The notes under the pieces were generated by a model, which was given only the letters and a program-made list of their open reading frames with translations, ran no database searches and had not been told where the DNA came from. A program made the translations under genes and the position numbers. From positions 62,001-126,000 of the forward strand of contig QNGA01000011.1 in assembly GCA_003298465.1 (NCBI GenBank): a stretch of 64,000 nt of DNA, in the 5' to 3' direction. The DNA is from a halophilic archaeon (GTDB taxonomy: Archaea; Halobacteriota; Halobacteria; Halobacteriales; Haladaptataceae). Each line of letters starts with the position of its first letter. The first letter of the stretch is position 1. This document shows, piece by piece, positions 9,058-20,155 of the stretch.

Positions 9058-9265
9058 CCGCTCGACGACGCGGTCCGAGAACCGCTCGTACGTCCGCGGG
9101 AGTCGTTTCTCGATGGAGGACTCGTCGCAGTGTGCGATGTCGGGGCAGACGCCACCGTTCCCCGTCCCTCGACGATTTCTCGGGCGCGGGCGGCCGCGTC
9201 GCGACCGTCGAGGTTCGTCAGGCCGGGCGAGTAGCGTTCCACGAACCGCTCGCCGTCCGTGTTGT
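9058..9265 (-). pseudogene. Unidentified decayed coding remnant with a frameshift
   Basis: On the minus strand one frame reads like protein (GERFVERYSPGLTNLDGRD, then AREIVEG) and then, at about 9160, continues in another frame (NGGVCPDIAHCDESSIEKRL, then PRTYERFSDRVVER). Both halves have the acidic composition and codon pattern of real haloarchaeal genes. No start codon is convincing, and the frame runs on antisense into the 8644-9057 gene. I do not recognise the family. It is probably a gene remnant left next to the cytochrome oxidase genes. Confidence 0.4.
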
Positions 9266-9303
9266 GTGAGCGTTCGCCTGACTTCTCACGAAGGAAATCT
9301 CGG

Positions 9304-10104
9304 TCAGGTATCGCTCGCGTTCGATACGCTGTTGCCCGATTCGCTGGCGTCGGTCCGGGAATCGTTCGACAAACTGGCGTTCGACGCGCCGTTACGTCGA
9401 AGCCAGTCGCGGTAGTCGTCGGGAGGGAGCACCCGCACGGTCGTCCGCATCTCCGAGTGACCCACACCGCAGAGTTCGGCGCAGTAGCCGCGGTACGTTC
9501 CCGGTTCGAAGACGCGGGTGTGGATGGCGGTCGTCCGGCCGGGGAACACGTCCTGTTTGACGCCCAATTCGGGAACGTACAGCGAGTGGATTACGTCCTT
9601 GGACGTCATACGAACGTAGACGTCACGGTTCGCCGGCAGAACGAGTTCCTCCTGGTCGGTGACGTTCTGCTCTGGATAGCTGAACTGCCAGTCCCACTGG
9701 TAGGCGAGCCCGCGGACGACGACGGCGTCCTCCGGGATGTCGCCGGCGGCGTTCCCGGACTGGTTCGGTGAGATGTACGGATTGCTGAGGACGCTGTACG
9801 CCGCGACTCCGACGAACAGGAGGATGATGGCCGTCGCGACGGTCCACGTTATCTCCAGCGAGGGGGCCTCGGCCGTCGGGAGCGGGTCGTCGTTGTTTCG
9901 AAACCGGTAGACGGCGTATACGAGGATGAGTTCGACGAACAGCGTGAGCGGAATAGCGACGTAGAGCAACTGGAAGTTCAGCTGGTCGATAAGCTGCCGG
10001 TTCACGGACTGTGCCGCCGCCGGCTCGGCTACCACTACCACGGCCAGAGTGACGATTCCCCTCACGACTGCCGTGCGACGGCCCCCCGGTACCATCACCA
10101 CCAT
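9304..10104 (-). CDS. coxB: Cytochrome c oxidase subunit II (CuA subunit)
   Basis: 266 aa. A Sec-like N-terminal hydrophobic stretch is followed by two transmembrane helices (about residues 45-70 and 85-110) and a periplasmic cupredoxin domain. CuA ligands are in CAELCGVGHSEM, with the upstream ligand His in the VIHSLYVPE segment. The C-terminal tail is Ser/Asn/Asp-rich, as in many halophile surface domains. It passes electrons from a copper protein or cytochrome to subunit I. The ATG at 10104 (alternative 10095) lies 23-32 bp downstream of the TATA-like ttatat at 10121-10127. Divergent from the subunit I gene. Confidence 0.93.
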   Translation of the reverse strand: MVVMVPGGRRTAVVRGIVTLAVVVVAEPAAAQSVNRQLIDQLNFQLLYVAIPLTLFVELILVYAVYRFRNNDDPLPTAEAPSLEITWTVATAIILLFVGVAAYSVLSNPYISPNQSGNAAGDIPEDAVVVRGLAYQWDWQFSYPEQNVTDQEELVLPANRDVYVRMTSKDVIHSLYVPELGVKQDVFPGRTTAIHTRVFEPGTYRGYCAELCGVGHSEMRTTVRVLPPDDYRDWLRRNGASNASLSNDSRTDASESGNSVSNASDT

Positions 10105-10390
10105 CGGTCGGTGGGCGGCGAGTTATATCTGTTGTCCAAGGCTACTCACGGCCATCGTCCGAGGAGGTAGACGGTTTCGAGCCGAACTGTGTCTCTCCGC
10201 GGCGAACGCCGGCGGCTTCCGCCGCTCGCCGCGGTACGTCGCCCTTCACCGGCCGTGAACCCGGTCTTTCGACGACGGCCCCCGATTTTATTGGAACGAG
10301 TGTTGAGACAGGTGGTGGAGAAGCGATGGACTGGGGGACGCAAGGAGGGGGAGACCTGCGGGTCCGAGCGGCGCGACCGGGGAGAGGGCG

Positions 10391-12672
<2,282 letters not shown>

Positions 12673-12676
<4 letters not shown>

Positions 12677-13314
12677 CCGACGACGACCCCACGCGACGAG
12701 CGACGAACGACTCCGCGGACGGGACCCCGACCGGCGACCCGACGCGCCGAACGGCGTCCACCGCGGGACGGACGACGACCGACCCGCGCGGATCGGCCGC
12801 GCTGACCTACGGTCCGCCGTTCATCGGCACGCTCCTCATCGCGCTGGGGCTGGCCGGTGGCGTCGTCGGCGGGTACGCATTCGTGCAGGCCGAACTGGGC
12901 CTCTGTGGCGACCCGACGGTCGTCGTCTACTCCCCCGAGGCGACCGACCGGTTGACCGCCGAGCAACCGTCCGGCCCGAACCTACAACGGTTCGGGTTCG
13001 ACGACCTCACGCCCGCGGAGCGACGAGCGGTCGCAACTGCCGTCTCCGACCCGGCCGGCGAAGCGGAGGTACGGGGGCGGTTCGCTCACCGCTCCGCGTT
13101 CGAACGCGGAGCGCTTGTCGAGTACCGGGGAGCGACTCGCTACGTCACCATCGCGTCGACGACCGCCTGCCTGTCGGTCAATCCGCTCCTGTTCCCGCTC
13201 GGCGTCGTCTCCATCCTGCTCGGCGTCGTCGGAATCCTCGTCCCGCCCGTCTACCGCCGCTTGATCGCGCTCGAGGCCCGGTCCGAACGGTCGCGACGGG
13301 AGGAACAGGGCTAA
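12673..13314 (+). CDS. Membrane protein co-translated with oxidase subunit I
   Basis: 213 aa. The start ATG overlaps the coxA stop codon by 4 bp, indicating translational coupling. A Thr/Arg/Asp-rich N-terminus is followed by one hydrophobic helix (about residues 48-70), a globular acidic region, and a second helix (about 170-195). Two-helix topology with an external loop is likely. I do not recognise the family. Context suggests an oxidase accessory or assembly protein. Its last 4 bp overlap the end of the convergent coxC gene. Confidence 0.6.
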
Positions 13315-14138
13315 GCGACGAGCGTGGCACCGGCGTAGACGTAGACGACGAGAAAGAGCCAGACGGCGTCGACGAAGTGCCAGTACCACGACACGGTCGT
13401 CACCGACGTATCGTGCCCGGCGGCGTACCCCTCGCGTACCGCGCGACCGAACACGATGGACAACAGTACGACGCCGAGGAGGACGTGGAGGCCGTGGAGT
13501 CCCGTCAGACCGAAGAAGGCGCTCCCGAAGATGCCGCTCGTCAACGTGAACCCTTCTTCGACGACGAACTCGTAGTACTCGAACACCTGACCGACGACGA
13601 AGACGACGCCGAGCGCGACCGTTACGCCCAGCAGTCGGCGGAACCGGCGCTGATTCCCGTCGTCGAGCGCCGAATGGGCGACGTGGAGCGTGACGCTGCT
13701 CGCGACCAGGACGGCCGTGTTCACCAGCACGAGCGACCCGAACACGTCGGGGACGTCGGCCGGAGTCCACGCTCCAGCCCGAACGTAAAAGTAGTACGCG
13801 AAGCCGGCGCCGAACGTAGCGACGTCGGTCACCAGAAAGAGCACCATCGTCATCCGGTACGACGCGCGCTTTCGCTCGTCGGCTACACGCATTCCACCGA
13901 CGTACGCCTGGTCGAGCCAGCCGAAGAGACCGACGACGACCACGACACCCCCTGCGACGGCGACGGCGATACCGAGGGACGTCGGTACGATACCGGCCGC
14001 ACCGGCGAACAGCGTGACGGCCGCGCCGAGATACAGCGCGCCCGCACCCGCAGCGGCGACGAACGGCCACAGACTCCGCTCGTGCTCGTGGGCTGGCGCG
14101 TCGGAAACCTCCGTCCGACCGTCCGGTGGCTTCGTCAT
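13311..14138 (-). CDS. coxC: Cytochrome c oxidase subunit III
   Basis: 275 aa with seven predicted transmembrane helices. Subunit III landmarks include the helix with LVTDVATFGAGFAYYFY, the LHGLHVLLG motif and the C-terminal SWYWHFVDAVWLFLVVYVY segment. It stabilises subunit I and helps proton uptake. It converges on the oxidase-linked membrane protein gene, so the oxidase genes lie in three transcription units (II minus, I plus, III minus). Confidence 0.92.
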   Translation of the reverse strand: MTKPPDGRTEVSDAPAHEHERSLWPFVAAAGAGALYLGAAVTLFAGAAGIVPTSLGIAVAVAGGVVVVVGLFGWLDQAYVGGMRVADERKRASYRMTMVLFLVTDVATFGAGFAYYFYVRAGAWTPADVPDVFGSLVLVNTAVLVASSVTLHVAHSALDDGNQRRFRRLLGVTVALGVVFVVGQVFEYYEFVVEEGFTLTSGIFGSAFFGLTGLHGLHVLLGVVLLSIVFGRAVREGYAAGHDTSVTTVSWYWHFVDAVWLFLVVYVYAGATLVA

Positions 14139-14329
14139 GTGGGTGTCCCAACCGGCTTCGGGAGGTAGTCACATGACAGTAGCGGCCGTCGGTCGTCTCC
14201 GAACGACGTTCGGATCACGGCCACTCGTCTCACCCGCTCGACGTTCTCGTGACACGGCGGGAATCGGTCACGAGTCGACCTTCGCCCTCCTCTCCGGCGT
14301 CGCCGGCGGCTCGACGAGTGGTCTCACCG

Positions 14330-14605
14330 AGCTACGTCGACGTCTGTCGCTGGGTGGCGTCTCCTACCGTCGTCGAGATGCGTCGTACGGCGGGACTCTT
14401 CGCTACCGAGCCGTACGCCGCCTCCGCGTACTACGCCTCCCGGATGGGTGATTGCTCCGGACTGCCCGTACGCTCCCGACGACACCACCGGCGACGGTTC
14501 GTGCCCCTTCAGCGCCCTGGGTGGGGATTCCTCGACCGGAACGGGGAGAGGCTCCGCGAGAATCCCGTCATCTACCGTACTCTCGCCCCCACGGCGAGGA
14601 CGGCG
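14330..14605 (+). pseudogene. Remnant of a photolyase-related FeS protein, C-terminal end
   Basis: The plus strand encodes the typical C-terminal end of deoxyribodipyrimidine photolyase-related (FeS-BCP/prokaryotic 6-4) proteins, but split over frames. One frame reads YVDVCRWVASPTVVEM and ATEPYAASAYYASRMGDC, a shifted frame reads DCPYAPDDTTGDGSCPFSAL with the FeS-cluster-type cysteines, then the first frame resumes with FLDRNGERLRENP. At least two frame changes occur within about 200 bp, and nothing upstream restores the 500-residue N-terminal part. The gene is clearly decayed. The rest of the gap to trpB (to 14682) holds nothing recognisable. Confidence 0.8.
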
Positions 14606-14682
14606 GGCGATTCGTGACTCGGTCCGGCCCCTCCGACGTATCGTCAGGGACGGCGAGTCGCGATGCGCTCCGCAACGGAGCT

Positions 14683-15834
14683 TCAGAGGTCGAACTTCTC
14701 CGCGGCGGTCTCCATGTCCTTGTCGCCGCGGCCGCTGAGATTGACGAGTATCGTGTCGTGGTCGCCCGCCTCGGCGAGCTGGATGGCTCGCGCGACGGCG
14801 TGACTGGATTCGAGCGCCGGGATGATGCCCTCCGTCTCGCTCAGTTCGCGGAACGCGGCGAGCGCCTCCTCGTCGGTGATGCCGGTGTATTCGGCTCGGC
14901 CGATCTCCCTGAACATGGCGTGTTCGGGACCCACGCCGGGGTAGTCGAGCCCCGCGGAAACCGAGTGAACTTCGACGTCGTCGTCGATGACGCGCGTCTT
15001 CATCCCGTGGAGGACGTCGTCCTCGCCGCTGGTGAGCGGGGCGGAGTGGCGCTTCGACTCGGCTCCTTCGCCGCCGCCTTCGGCGCCGTAGAACTCCACG
15101 TCGTCGTCGCGGAAGGCGTGGAACAGGCCGATGGCGTTGGAACCGCCGCCGACGCACGCCACCGCAGCGTCCGGGAGTTCGCCCGTCCGCTCCTGGAACT
15201 GCTCGCGCGCCTCGGTGCCGATGACGCTCTGGAAATCCCGCACCATTCGGGGGAAGGGGTCGGGACCGACGACGCTTCCCACGAGGTAGTGGGTGTCGTC
15301 GACGTTCTGGGCGAAGTCTTCGAGCGCGGCGTCGACGGCGTCGGCGAGCCCGGAGTCGCCGCGGGTGACCTCGTTGACCTCGGCGCCCATCAGTCGCATC
15401 CGGAAGACGTTCATCTTCTGGCGCTCGACGTCTTTCTTCCCCATGTAAATCTCGGTGTCCAGGTTCAGGAACGCACCGACCATGGCGGTCGCGGTCCCGT
15501 GCTGGCCCGCTCCCGTCTCGGCGATGAGTCGTTCTTTGCCGGCCTGCTTCGCGAGCAGTCCCTGGCCGAGCGTGTTGTTGATCTTGTGCGCGCCGCCGTG
15601 GAGCAGGTCCTCGCGCTTGAGGTAGATGTCTGCACCGTATCGGTCGCTGAGGTTGTCGGCGTAGTACAGCGGCGTCGGTCGACCGGCGAACTCCTCGAAG
15701 AGCGCCTGGAGTTCGGACTGGAACTCGTCGGTGTCGCTGACGTCGTCGTACGCCGCTGCGAGCTGTTCGAGCGGTTCGACGAGCGGTTCGGGAACGTAGC
15801 GGCCACCGTAGCCTTGGAAGTCACCCTCTGACAT
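14683..15834 (-). CDS. trpB: Tryptophan synthase beta chain (stand-alone)
   Basis: 383 aa, PLP enzyme condensing indole and serine to tryptophan. The N-terminal GGRYVPEPL, the PLP lysine in [13 protein letters not shown], the [10 protein letters not shown] segment, the GGGSNAIG phosphate loop and ESSHAVA all match the TrpB1 type. The ATG at 15834 was preferred over the GTG at 15840 because a TATA-like acttaaat is centred 27 bp upstream of it. No trpA or other biosynthetic gene is next to it. It sits amid tryptophan/anthranilate catabolic genes, so its role (indole salvage or biosynthesis) is open. Confidence 0.92.
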   Translation of the reverse strand: MSEGDFQGYGGRYVPEPLVEPLEQLAAAYDDVSDTDEFQSELQALFEEFAGRPTPLYYADNLSDRYGADIYLKREDLLHGGAHKINNTLGQGLLAKQAGKERLIAETGAGQHGTATAMVGAFLNLDTEIYMGKKDVERQKMNVFRMRLMGAEVNEVTRGDSGLADAVDAALEDFAQNVDDTHYLVGSVVGPDPFPRMVRDFQSVIGTEAREQFQERTGELPDAAVACVGGGSNAIGLFHAFRDDDVEFYGAEGGGEGAESKRHSAPLTSGEDDVLHGMKTRVIDDDVEVHSVSAGLDYPGVGPEHAMFREIGRAEYTGITDEEALAAFRELSETEGIIPALESSHAVARAIQLAEAGDHDTILVNLSGRGDKDMETAAEKFDL

Positions 15835-15856
15835 ACCCACCTATTACTATTACTAC

Positions 15857-15865
15857 ACTTAAATA
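15857..15865 (-). promoter_or_regulatory. TATA-like box of trpB
   Basis: The minus-strand reading tatttaagt is centred 27 bp from the ATG at 15834, which decides the start codon. The repeated ctattactattacta stretch just before the gene is AT-rich but not palindromic. Confidence 0.5.
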
Positions 15866-16003
15866 CGTTTGGTGAAGGTTCCGCTCGCGGGTAACCGAGC
15901 CGTCTCCGTTCGCCGGTTCCGCCAGCGGTCGCTCCGCCGACGAAGCGCTCCTCCGGGAGACAAACCTTAATATCCGTGGTATGAGTGTTGTGGACACGCG
16001 ACG

Positions 16004-17182
16004 GTGGACAGCGTGCAAGAAGACATCGACATCACGTCCGACCACGGCGAGGCGACGTCGTCGCTCGACGCCGCGACGCTGCGACAGCCCGAGACGGCGC
16101 CGGCGCGATACCAGCTCGTGTCGCCGGACGGGAGCTACGACGCCGGTTCGCTGCCGGACCTCGACGACGAGGAACTGCGCGACCTCTTCCGGTGGATGAT
16201 CCGTCAGCGCGTCGTCGACGAGCGGATGGTGAAACTCCAGCGCCGCGGCGAGATGGGGACGTACGCCTCCGGCCGCGGGCAGGAAGCGAGCATCATCGGC
16301 TGCGTCTACGCGCTCGACGTGGACCGGGACTGGCTGTTCCCGTACGGTCGCGAGGCGACGGCCCTGCTGAAACACGGGATGGCGTTGCGGGACCTCCTGC
16401 TGTACTGGCGCGGCGTCATGGACGCGAACCGGTTCGAGGACAGCAACATCTTCCCGATGTCCATCGCCATCGGCACCCACATCCCGGTCGGCGTCGGACA
16501 GGCGTGGGGGATGAAACTCGACGGCGCCGACGCGGTCTCGGCGATGTACTTCGGCGAGGGCCACCCCAGCACCGGCGAACTCCAGTCCGGCATGAACTTC
16601 GCTGGCGTGGTCGACGCGCCGGCACTGTTCTACTGCCAGAACAACCAGTACGCCATCTCCCAGCCGTTCGAGAAGCAGACGAACGCCAGGTCGGTCGCCC
16701 AGAAGGCCATCGCCTGGGGGTTCGACGGCATCCGCGTCGACGGCAACGACGTCCTCGCAGTCTACGACGCCTGCCGGCGCGCCCGGGAGCGGGCCGTCGA
16801 CGGGAGTCCGGTGCTCGTCGAGGCCGTCACGTACCGCCTCGACGCCCACACTACCAACGACGACCCGTCCCTCTACCGGAGCGAAGCGGAGGTCGAGCGG
16901 TGGGAGGCCTACGACCCCGTCGACCGCTTCCGGTCGGTGCTGAAGGCGGAGGGCGTCTGGCAGACGGTCGACGAGGACGCGATTCGCGACGAACTGAACG
17001 CCGAGTTCGACCGGGCGAAGGAAGCCGCGGACGCGTACGAGTCCGGCGGCGTCGACGAGCTGTTCACGTACCTGTACGAGGAGATGCCGCCGGAGCTCGA
17101 ACGCCAGCTCGCCGAGTTCGAGGCGCTGCTGGAGGAGCGACCGGACGTGATGGAGTACGTCGACGACAGACCGAAGGGGTGA
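16004..17182 (+). CDS. 2-oxoacid dehydrogenase E1 component, alpha subunit
   Basis: 392 aa, thiamine-diphosphate-binding E1 alpha of the pyruvate/branched-chain type. SGRGQEASIIG (about residues 86-96), FPYGREATALL and the ThDP/Mg-binding FGEGHPSTGELQSGMNFA segment with downstream QNNQYAIS identify the family. The beta subunit follows after 5 bp. No E2 or E3 gene is in the window, so the complex must be completed elsewhere or the pair works differently. The start is a GTG at 16004 or 16013. TATA-like cttaatat at 15967-15974 lies about 33 bp upstream. Substrate (pyruvate, branched-chain or aromatic 2-oxoacid) is not decidable here. Confidence 0.87.
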   Translation: MDSVQEDIDITSDHGEATSSLDAATLRQPETAPARYQLVSPDGSYDAGSLPDLDDEELRDLFRWMIRQRVVDERMVKLQRRGEMGTYASGRGQEASIIGCVYALDVDRDWLFPYGREATALLKHGMALRDLLLYWRGVMDANRFEDSNIFPMSIAIGTHIPVGVGQAWGMKLDGADAVSAMYFGEGHPSTGELQSGMNFAGVVDAPALFYCQNNQYAISQPFEKQTNARSVAQKAIAWGFDGIRVDGNDVLAVYDACRRARERAVDGSPVLVEAVTYRLDAHTTNDDPSLYRSEAEVERWEAYDPVDRFRSVLKAEGVWQTVDEDAIRDELNAEFDRAKEAADAYESGGVDELFTYLYEEMPPELERQLAEFEALLEERPDVMEYVDDRPKG

Positions 17183-17187
17183 CCGAG

Positions 17188-18165
17188 ATGCAACTGACAC
17201 TCGTCGAAGCCGTCAACGAGGCGCTGCACGCGGAGATGGCCGCGGACGACCGCGTCGTCGTCTACGGCGAGGACGTCGCCGAAACCGGCGGCGTCTTCCG
17301 CGCGACCGAGGGGCTCGAAGAAACGTTCGGGAGCGAGCGCGTCGTCAACACGCCCATCGCCGAGATCGCCATCGTCGGCACGGCGGTCGGCCTCGCGATG
17401 CGGGGCTACCGCCCCGTCGCGGAAATCCAGTTCTCCGGGTTCCTGCCGCCGGCGTTCAACCAGCTCGTCTCGCAGGCGAGCAGGATTCGCTGGCGGACGC
17501 GCGGCGAACGCACCGCTCCGATGGTCGTGCGGACGCCGTACGGCGGCGGCGTTCGCGCCCTCGAACACCACTCGGAATCGATGGAGGCCGTCTACAGCCA
17601 CGTTCCCGGACTGAAGGTCGTCGTCCCCAGCACGCCCCGCGACACGAAGGGGCTGCTCACCGCGGCCATCCGCGACCCCGACCCCGTCCTCTTCCTCGAA
17701 CCGAAACGCCTCTATCGCTCGTTCCGCCAGGCGGTCCCCGAGGAGTCGTACGCGGAACCCATCGGCGAGGCCGCGGTCCGGCGTGAGGGCGAGGACGTGA
17801 CGGTCGTCTCCTACGGCGCGATGATGGAGCCGACGACGACGGCCGTGGAGACGCTCGCGGAAGAACGGGGACTGGACGCGGAGGTCGTCGACGTCCGGAC
17901 GCTCTCGCCGCTCGACCGCGAGACGCTCGTCGAGTCGCTGAAGAAGACCGGTCGCGGCGTCGTCGTCCACGAGGGGCCGAAGAGCGGCGGGTTCGCCGGC
18001 GAGATAATCGCGACGCTCAACGAGGAGGCGCTGACGTATCTCGAAGCACCTATCGAGCGCGTCACGGGATTCGACGTTCCGATTCCGATGCTCGCCCGGG
18101 AGGACTACTACCTCCCGAACCCGCCGCGCATCGAGGAGAAGATTCTCGACGCGGTGGCGTTCTGA
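17188..18165 (+). CDS. 2-oxoacid dehydrogenase E1 component, beta subunit
   Basis: 325 aa transketolase-like beta subunit. The GEDVAETGGVFRATEGL segment, VNTPIAEIAIVG and the C-terminal transketolase domain with RTLSPLD and VHEGPKSGG match E1 beta of pyruvate/branched-chain complexes. It forms the alpha2beta2 heterotetramer with the product of the gene ending 5 bp upstream. The two genes are clearly one operon. Whether they act on the oxoacid from a transaminated amino acid is not shown by the sequence. Confidence 0.9.
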   Translation: MQLTLVEAVNEALHAEMAADDRVVVYGEDVAETGGVFRATEGLEETFGSERVVNTPIAEIAIVGTAVGLAMRGYRPVAEIQFSGFLPPAFNQLVSQASRIRWRTRGERTAPMVVRTPYGGGVRALEHHSESMEAVYSHVPGLKVVVPSTPRDTKGLLTAAIRDPDPVLFLEPKRLYRSFRQAVPEESYAEPIGEAAVRREGEDVTVVSYGAMMEPTTTAVETLAEERGLDAEVVDVRTLSPLDRETLVESLKKTGRGVVVHEGPKSGGFAGEIIATLNEEALTYLEAPIERVTGFDVPIPMLAREDYYLPNPPRIEEKILDAVAF

Positions 18166-18249
18166 TCGCTCGTCCCGTCGACGTCGGTAGCGCCGTCGGT
18201 CCGATCCGACGGAGGTAGATTGATAGGCGGTGGCACACCACTGACTGGC

Positions 18250-18654
18250 GTGCAACGCGAGATACTGAACCCCGACGAACTCGCACCGCCCAGCGGTTTC
18301 AACCACGGCGTCCTCGTCGACGGCGGGAAGACGCTCTACCTCGCCGGCCAGGACGCCAGCGGTCCCGACGCCGATATCGTCGCCCCCGACGACCTCGTCG
18401 GTCAGTTCGAGCAGGTGCTCTCGAATCTCTCGACCGTGGTCGAGGAGGCCGGCGGGAGTTCGAACGACATCGTGAAACTGAACGTCTTCGTCGCCGACCG
18501 CGACGAGTACAAGGCCAACCTGGACGAACTGGGCGACGCGTTCGGACGGTACTTCGACGACTATCCGGCGATGGCGCTGTTCGAGGTCGCCGACTTCTTC
18601 GCGGACGACGCCCGAATCGAGATGGAGGGGTTCGCCGTCGTCGACGACGAGTGA
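18250..18654 (+). CDS. Rid (YjgF/YER057c/UK114) family protein lacking the usual Arg
   Basis: 134 aa with the Rid fold: LAGQDASGPDADIVAPDDL near the start and the RIEMEGFAVV C-terminal strand. Canonical RidA enzymes hydrolyse reactive enamines/imines using an Arg in a PARxxV segment. Here that position reads PAMALFEV, so the Arg is replaced by Met and canonical deaminase chemistry is doubtful. It heads the plus-strand run of anthranilate beta-oxidation-type genes, where enamine intermediates are expected. GTG at 18250 was chosen for TATA spacing (gattgatag at 18216-18224). The frame is open up to 18220. Confidence 0.75.
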   Translation: MQREILNPDELAPPSGFNHGVLVDGGKTLYLAGQDASGPDADIVAPDDLVGQFEQVLSNLSTVVEEAGGSSNDIVKLNVFVADRDEYKANLDELGDAFGRYFDDYPAMALFEVADFFADDARIEMEGFAVVDDE

Positions 18655-18988
18655 CCGCGAGCGCGACGCTCTCGACGCGGCGTCGACTCTGGGGACCGCG
18701 AGGACGACGAGGTCATCGGTCGGCGGGGTTCCGGCGGACGCCGAGCGACGACGGACCTACCCACCATCGTCGTCGCTCTCGTCGCTGCCGTCGGTGAGGG
18801 GTTGGTCCGTCATGGTCAGAAGGGGAACGCCTGTCGGCCACCCGCCCGCTGGGGTCGCTCGGAGCCGCCGTCGCCCATCCATACCCTCGCGGAGCGACGG
18901 TGGCCGACGTGGCCGCCCGGACGGCAGTGGCGTCGAACGGTCGGCGCACCGAGAAATTAAGGCCCGGGTCGCCGACTGGACGGACGCC
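18655..18988. other. Gap before the acyl-CoA dehydrogenase gene
   Basis: No gene is supported in these 334 bp. The frame of the next gene is open back to 18794, but residues before 18989 are Arg/Pro/Gly-rich and unlike the family. A TATA-like aaattaag at 18954-18961 precedes the ATG at 18989 by about 30 bp. A minus-strand 18-codon acidic frame (18764-18817) is too short to support. Confidence 0.4.
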
Positions 18989-20155
18989 ATGCTAACTCGG
19001 CTCACGATATCGGACGACCACGCGGCCTACCGCGAGGAGGTCCGGGCGTTCTACGACGCGGAGATAGCGCCGCACGTCGAAGCGTACGAAGGCGCCGGCG
19101 AGTTTCCCGGGGACCTGGTGCGGACGCTCGGCGACGCCGGACTCATCGGCGTCCCGTACGCCGAGGACGTAGACGGCGGCGGCCTCGACTACCGATCGTT
19201 CGCCATCGCGATGGAGGAACTCGCCCGGACCTGGAAACTGCTCGCGGGAACGGTCAACGTCGCCGCCGGCCTCGTCGGCTATCCGATAGCCACGTTCGGC
19301 GCTCCCTGGCAGCGCGAACGGTGGCTGACCGACGTCTTCGCCGGCGAGTCCATCGCGGCGCTCGCGATGACGGAACCGGACGCGGGGAGCGACGCCGCGT
19401 CGGCGTCGACGACCGCGGAGCGAGACGGCGACGAACTGGTCGTCGACGGACACAAGGTGTGGTCGACGAACGGCGCCGTCGCGGACCTCCTGCTGGTGCT
19501 GGCGCGGACAGGCGAGGACGACGGCCACCGGGGACTGAGCCTCGTCGGCATCCCGGACCCGCACGACCGCGACGGCGTGACCGTCGTGCGGGACATCCCG
19601 TCGATGGAGGGCGAAGCGGCCGTCGAGACCGAGATACGGTTCGACGGCGTCCGCGTCCCGGCGGAGAACGTCGTCGGCGACCCCGGGTCCGGTTTCCGAC
19701 ACGTGATGGAAGCGCTCGACGTCGGCCGCATCGGAACCGCCGCACAGGGCGTCGGCGTCGCACAGGCAGCCCTCGACGCCAGTCGCGAGTTCGCGGACGA
19801 GCGCGAACAGTTCGGCCAGCCCATCCGGGAGAACCAGGGTATCTCGTTCAAGCTCGCCGACATGGCGATGGACGTCGAGGCGGGGCGACTGCTCACGCTC
19901 GCGGCGGCGGACGGCCGGGACAGGGGCGACCGCGTCACCCAGGCGGCCGCGATGGCGAAGACGTTCGCGACGGACGCCGCGATGGACGCGGCGACCGAGG
20001 CCGTCCAGATACACGGCAGTCGCGGCTACTCGAAGGAGTATCCCGTGGAGCGGTACATGCGCGTCGCCAAGGGGATGCAGATATACGACGGGACGAACGA
20101 GATAAACCGCGTCGTCATCAGCAAGCGGATGTACGAGAACGAGGGGGAGCGATGA
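18989..20155 (+). CDS. Acyl-CoA dehydrogenase
   Basis: 388 aa flavoprotein with the N-terminal helical, middle beta and C-terminal helical domains. MTEPDAGSDAAS and KVWSTNGAVADL are the FAD/substrate signatures, and IHGSRGYSKEYPVERYMR lies in the C-terminal domain. In the usual catalytic-base segment YEGT, this protein has YDGTNEIN, so the base would be Asp instead of Glu. It is translationally coupled to the next SDR gene by an ATGA overlap. It probably oxidises an alicyclic CoA thioester derived from anthraniloyl-CoA. That substrate is inferred from its neighbours. Confidence 0.9.
   Translation: MLTRLTISDDHAAYREEVRAFYDAEIAPHVEAYEGAGEFPGDLVRTLGDAGLIGVPYAEDVDGGGLDYRSFAIAMEELARTWKLLAGTVNVAAGLVGYPIATFGAPWQRERWLTDVFAGESIAALAMTEPDAGSDAASASTTAERDGDELVVDGHKVWSTNGAVADLLLVLARTGEDDGHRGLSLVGIPDPHDRDGVTVVRDIPSMEGEAAVETEIRFDGVRVPAENVVGDPGSGFRHVMEALDVGRIGTAAQGVGVAQAALDASREFADEREQFGQPIRENQGISFKLADMAMDVEAGRLLTLAAADGRDRGDRVTQAAAMAKTFATDAAMDAATEAVQIHGSRGYSKEYPVERYMRVAKGMQIYDGTNEINRVVISKRMYENEGER

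Noticed and set aside
14448..15831. Plus-strand open frames opposite trpB
   Set aside because: Antisense shadows, except that the first 24 codons of one frame coincide with the photolyase-related remnant, which is reported separately.
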